A stretch of 64,000 nt of DNA from Lysinibacillus irui (GTDB taxonomy: Bacteria; Bacillota; Bacilli; Bacillales_A; Planococcaceae). How positions within the stretch are numbered: the stretch's first letter is position 1; each line of letters begins with the position of its first letter. Of this stretch, positions 61,326 to 64,000 are shown piece after piece. Location: NCBI RefSeq assembly GCF_028877475.1, contig NZ_CP113527.1:1729501-1793500 (forward strand), written 5' to 3'. Position numbers and translations under genes: made by a program. The notes beneath the pieces are model-generated. The model had not been told where the DNA came from. It saw only the letters and a list, made by a program, of their open reading frames with translations, and did no database searches.

Positions 61326-61974
61326 AGAAAATCTATTAAAAGAGCTACAAGATGTCAAGCTTTCAAAGAACCGGAAACAAATAATCGCGGGTCAAGCACA
61401 ACGAAAAGTTCAACGCAAAGCAGGTGGTCAATGGACATATCGTATTGTGTTAGCGACCTTTACTATTTTCGTCATTGGTTTTAGCTATTTACTAACGCAG
61501 CAGAAGGAACAGCATACAACAGGTCATCAGGCAGCGAGATTACAAGAGGATACGTCGAGCTGGTGGTCATTATTTGAATCAGATTATGTAAGAGGCATTC
61601 TTTTACTAGGCATATTTATAGGTGCAACCTATATTGTCAAACGTTTTTTAGTGAAAAAAGGCTATGGTTTACCGGTTTGTATTGAATGTGGGGAGAGCTG
61701 GTCTGAGAAGGAAGCCCGTAAATTGTACCGCAAAAATAGTGAAATTGTGTGCCCTCATTGTGGACAAAAACAGTATCGTACGAAAAAATCGATACAAATA
61801 GGGGGCGTTCTCACGATGCCAATCCCATTATTTATTATGCTGCAGCATGTTTTCCATCATTATTTTATCGGTATTATTTTCTTTTTATTAGGGATGCTCA
61901 TTTTTTATCATCAATTAGTGCCCTATGTGTATAAGCTACAAGAAAAAGATCCAATGAATGAACCTCTATGGTAA
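61312..61974 (+). CDS. Membrane protein with zinc-ribbon, putative anti-sigma for sigma B
   Basis: This 220-residue protein has a 35-residue cytoplasmic start, a first helix (about 43-61), a second (about 98-115), a zinc ribbon CIECGESWS and CPHCGQKQYRTKK (about 125-155), and two closing helices. The CXXC-n-CPHCGQKQ form is that of the CXXC_20-type proteins linked to SigY-like or similar ECF genes. Start at ATG 61312 with GGGAGGTG. Calling it anti-sigma is inference from position. Confidence 0.75.
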   Translation: MNRFKENLLKELQDVKLSKNRKQIIAGQAQRKVQRKAGGQWTYRIVLATFTIFVIGFSYLLTQQKEQHTTGHQAARLQEDTSSWWSLFESDYVRGILLLGIFIGATYIVKRFLVKKGYGLPVCIECGESWSEKEARKLYRKNSEIVCPHCGQKQYRTKKSIQIGGVLTMPIPLFIMLQHVFHHYFIGIIFFLLGMLIFYHQLVPYVYKLQEKDPMNEPLW

Positions 61975-61984
61975 TAATTTTGCA

Positions 61985-62021
61985 AGGAAATTGCTATGCT
62001 TATCTAGCAATTTCTTTTTTT
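61985..62021 (+). terminator. Terminator of the ECF B operon
   Basis: AGGAAATTGCTA and TAGCAATTTCT enclose an 8-nt loop and end in T7. Confidence 0.92.
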
Positions 62022-62034
62022 ATTCTAAAATAGA

Positions 62035-62099
62035 TTGACAACCGTTTTCATTTGCATTATCTTTGTGTTAACTTATTTTTATAATTAGTTAACGCACAA
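62035..62099 (+). promoter_or_regulatory. bioY promoter and BirA-type operator
   Basis: TTGACA (62035-62040), 17 nt and TATCTT (62058-62063) form a promoter. It is followed by an imperfect dyad TTGTGTTAAC ... GTTAACGCACAA (62064-62099) with GTTAAC cores 15 nt apart, as in BirA biotin operators. Biotin should repress bioY. Confidence 0.77.
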
Positions 62100-62115
62100 G
62101 GGGAGGCTTTTTACA

Positions 62116-62667
62116 TTGAAAAAAGGAAGTACATATCAATACGTGTTAGCGGCATTTGGTGCAGCCATTATTGCAGTTCTTGCACAGGTGACGATCCCGC
62201 TACCACTCATTCCGATTACAGGACAAACATTAGCGGTTGGCATCGTGGTGACGATATTAGGGACAAGACTTGGGACATTATCTGTGCTGCTTTATATGCT
62301 ATTAGGAGCAGTAGGGTTACCTGTATTTAGCGGTATGTCAGGTGGGCTGGCAATTTTAGTTGGTCCAACTGGTGGATATATCGTTGGTTTCCTTGCTACA
62401 GCGATTATTATGGGCTTATACTTAGATAAATTTGGTATTTCATTCGTACAAGCAATTATTGCAAATATTATTGGGATGTGTGTAACATTGGCGTTCGGTA
62501 CTGTATGGTTAAAAATTGTAGCGGACTATACATGGACAGCTGCCTTTATGGGCGGTGTTGCTCCATTTATCGTAGTAGGAATCGTTAAAGCGGTGCTTGC
62601 AGCGTGGATTGGTGTTATTGTTCGCCGCCGCTTAGCAAGTGCACATTTAATTGAAGCAACAGCATAG
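62116..62667 (+). CDS. bioY: Biotin transporter BioY
   Basis: This 183-residue S-component has six helices and BioY motifs: IPLPLIPITGQTLAV, LYMLLGAVGLPVFSG, and GLAILVGPTGGYIVGF. The Arg in the last helix region (VRRRLASA) is typical. TTG 62116 follows GGGGAGG. It imports biotin, alone or with an energising EcfAT module encoded elsewhere. No biotin biosynthesis genes are adjacent. The downstream amidohydrolase starts 18 nt later and may be co-transcribed. Confidence 0.93.
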   Translation: MKKGSTYQYVLAAFGAAIIAVLAQVTIPLPLIPITGQTLAVGIVVTILGTRLGTLSVLLYMLLGAVGLPVFSGMSGGLAILVGPTGGYIVGFLATAIIMGLYLDKFGISFVQAIIANIIGMCVTLAFGTVWLKIVADYTWTAAFMGGVAPFIVVGIVKAVLAAWIGVIVRRRLASAHLIEATA

Positions 62668-62685
62668 GACATAGGAGGAATTGTT

Positions 62686-64000
62686 TTGGCAACATTATGG
62701 ACAGGTGGAAAGATTTACACGATGGCTCAAGTTGGTGAAACAGTGGAAGCAGTCCTTGAAGAAGATGGAAAAATTGTGGCGACAGGCTCAGTAGAGAGCT
62801 TGTCGCCACTAGCTGCTTCTATCCAACATTTACAAGGCAGTGTGATGTACCCAGGCTTTGTTGATAGCCATTTACATATTATCGGTTACGGTGAAAAACT
62901 AAAGCATATTGATGTCTCCATGGTGACAAGTAAGGATATGCTACTCGAGAAGCTACAAGAGCGAATGTCCCATGCTTCCGCACAGGAATGGGTCATTGCA
63001 ATTGGATTAAATGAAAACCAATTTGATGAACCCATTTTTCCGACATTAGCGGAGCTAGATGCACTAGGAGAAGCCCATTTAATTGTAAAACGTAGCTGCC
63101 ATCATTTAATTTTAGCCAATTCCAAGGCACTTGCATTTGCAGGGATTACTAGCACTACTCCATCACCAGAGGGCGGTGTCATTGACAAAGTTGATGGTCA
63201 GCTTACTGGTGTGCTAAAGGATGCGGCCTTGTATTTAATTGTTAATCATATGCCCCACATTACACCAGCTTATATTGAGGATGCTCTGGCAAAAGCGATT
63301 GTCTCACTCCAATCCTATGGTTTAGTAGGTGGTCATTCTGAGGATTTAAGCTATTACGGGCCACCAAGTCAGCCGATTCAGGCCTATCGCAAAATAGTGG
63401 AGGCACAGCAATCCTTTAAAGTGCATTTACTACAGCATCATACGGTCTTTGAAGAAGTCGTGAAAATGGATCTACTTTCTTCACCATACTTGGAGTTTGG
63501 CGCCATGAAAATTTTTATCGATGGAGCCTTTGGAGGTCGCACAGCTGCGCTACGTCAACCATATTGCGATGATCCAAGCAATGCAGGGATGCTGATTCAT
63601 TCTACGGAGCAATTAACGAAGTATGTTCAATTGGCTCGTCACTACGGACAAACTGTTGCAGTGCATGCCATCGGTGATTTAGCTATAGAGACGATTTTAG
63701 CAATCTTTGCAGCAAACCCACCACAAGAAGGTCAGCTTGATCGAGTCATTCATTGTAGTTTAGTGGATGATGACATTTTATCCAAGCTAGCTGACTTACC
63801 AGTTGCCGTTGATATGCAGCCGCAGTTTGTGCAAGGGGAATATCAAGCAGAACTGTCTAGACTCGGGACGAAACGAGCGCAGGGCTTACATCCTTTAAAG
63901 TCACTGCTTGACCGAGGGCTTATTGTAGCAGGGGGCAGTGACGCGCCGATTGAAGTACCGAATCCGTTAGTCGGAATCTATGCTGCTGTCACAAGGAGAA
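62686..64000 (+). CDS. YtcJ-like amidohydrolase, 3' end outside window
   Basis: The frame starts at TTG 62686 with AGGAGG upstream and runs through 438 codons to the window end. It reads MATLWTGGKIYTMAQVGETV, then the metal site YPGFVDSHLHIIGYG, the lysine/metal region KIFIDGAFGGRTAAL, VAVHAIGDLA and AGGSDAPIEVPNPL, which is the amidohydrolase-3/YtcJ order. It probably hydrolyses an amide or N-acyl compound. Roughly 80-100 C-terminal residues should follow outside the window. Co-transcription with bioY is likely from spacing. Confidence 0.9.
   Translation, partial: MATLWTGGKIYTMAQVGETVEAVLEEDGKIVATGSVESLSPLAASIQHLQGSVMYPGFVDSHLHIIGYGEKLKHIDVSMVTSKDMLLEKLQERMSHASAQEWVIAIGLNENQFDEPIFPTLAELDALGEAHLIVKRSCHHLILANSKALAFAGITSTTPSPEGGVIDKVDGQLTGVLKDAALYLIVNHMPHITPAYIEDALAKAIVSLQSYGLVGGHSEDLSYYGPPSQPIQAYRKIVEAQQSFKVHLLQHHTVFEEVVKMDLLSSPYLEFGAMKIFIDGAFGGRTAALRQPYCDDPSNAGMLIHSTEQLTKYVQLARHYGQTVAVHAIGDLAIETILAIFAANPPQEGQLDRVIHCSLVDDDILSKLADLPVAVDMQPQFVQGEYQAELSRLGTKRAQGLHPLKSLLDRGLIVAGGSDAPIEVPNPLVGIYAAVTRR

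Overview
The window is low-GC Gram-positive chromosomal DNA, most likely Lysinibacillus or a close relative of the Bacillus sphaericus group. The evidence is AGGAGG-type ribosome binding sites, frequent TTG/GTG starts, lipoprotein signal peptides, Spo0M, YtrA-, YkaA- and EfeB-like proteins, perfect Bacillus-type Fur boxes, and the genes for HPr and Enzyme I placed inside an N-acetylglucosamine operon. No rRNA, tRNA, insertion sequence, prophage or CRISPR array was seen. Gene starts were chosen from ribosome binding sites and family alignments recalled from memory; no database search was possible.

Layout. 1-1430: a truncated DUF418-type membrane protein and a methyltransferase (minus strand). 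1.6-6.8 kb: a small protein, then a ferredoxin-NADP reductase-like flavoprotein divergent from a hydroxamate-siderophore ABC importer, with a perfect Fur box between them. 7.0-9.6 kb: a NERD-domain gene followed by a roughly 1.6 kb purine-rich tandem repeat (21-bp modules grouped in 103-bp superunits). 9.7-11.4 kb: MarR regulator plus MFS exporter. 11.5-15.4 kb: an EfeO-EfeB-EfeU iron operon under a second perfect Fur box. 15.4-16.2 kb: a frameshifted pentapeptide-repeat gene. 16.4-22.0 kb: PucR regulator, NCS1 permease, DUF917 protein and hydantoinase/oxoprolinase, a likely (thio)hydantoin or purine-derivative catabolic unit. 22.1-23.8 kb: HAD hydrolase, P-loop kinase-like protein and a small membrane protein. 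24.2-28.0 kb: a YtrA-type GntR/ABC operon with a long perfect operator.

28.1-34.8 kb: the nag-pts operon (EIICBA, NagA, SIS protein, NagB, HPr, EI), with a cre-like site and a NagR-type operator upstream. 34.9-40.0 kb: HAD hydrolase, Spo0M, a DsbD/SafE-like membrane protein, GNAT, SnoaL-like protein, and an alpha/beta-hydrolase lipoprotein flanked by 20-bp direct repeats. 40.0-43.7 kb: NhaC antiporter and a YkaA/Pit phosphate pair. 43.7-44.2 kb: a second array of the same 21-bp repeat family. 44.3-48.1 kb: a two-component system with a lipoprotein and small membrane proteins, one of which appears split. 48.2-51.0 kb: a CPA antiporter and a seven-repeat RCC1 propeller protein.

51.0-53.6 kb: DUF4260 and MerR, divergent from an ECF sigma/anti-sigma pair. 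53.8-57.5 kb: TPR-GGDEF protein, GNAT, DUF2975/Xre pair and a TetR regulator. 57.6-60.7 kb: FtsX-type ABC exporter. 60.8-62.0 kb: a second ECF sigma/anti-sigma pair whose promoter closely resembles the first. 62.1-64.0 kb: BioY with a BirA-type operator, then an amidohydrolase cut by the window end.

Functionally, iron uptake (two Fur-controlled systems plus a reductase), amino-sugar uptake and catabolism, ion and phosphate transport, and envelope-stress signalling dominate. The least explained features are the two related 21-bp repeat arrays. Both begin just after a hairpin or terminator of a plus-strand gene, carry purines on the plus strand, and have a module length equal to two helical turns.
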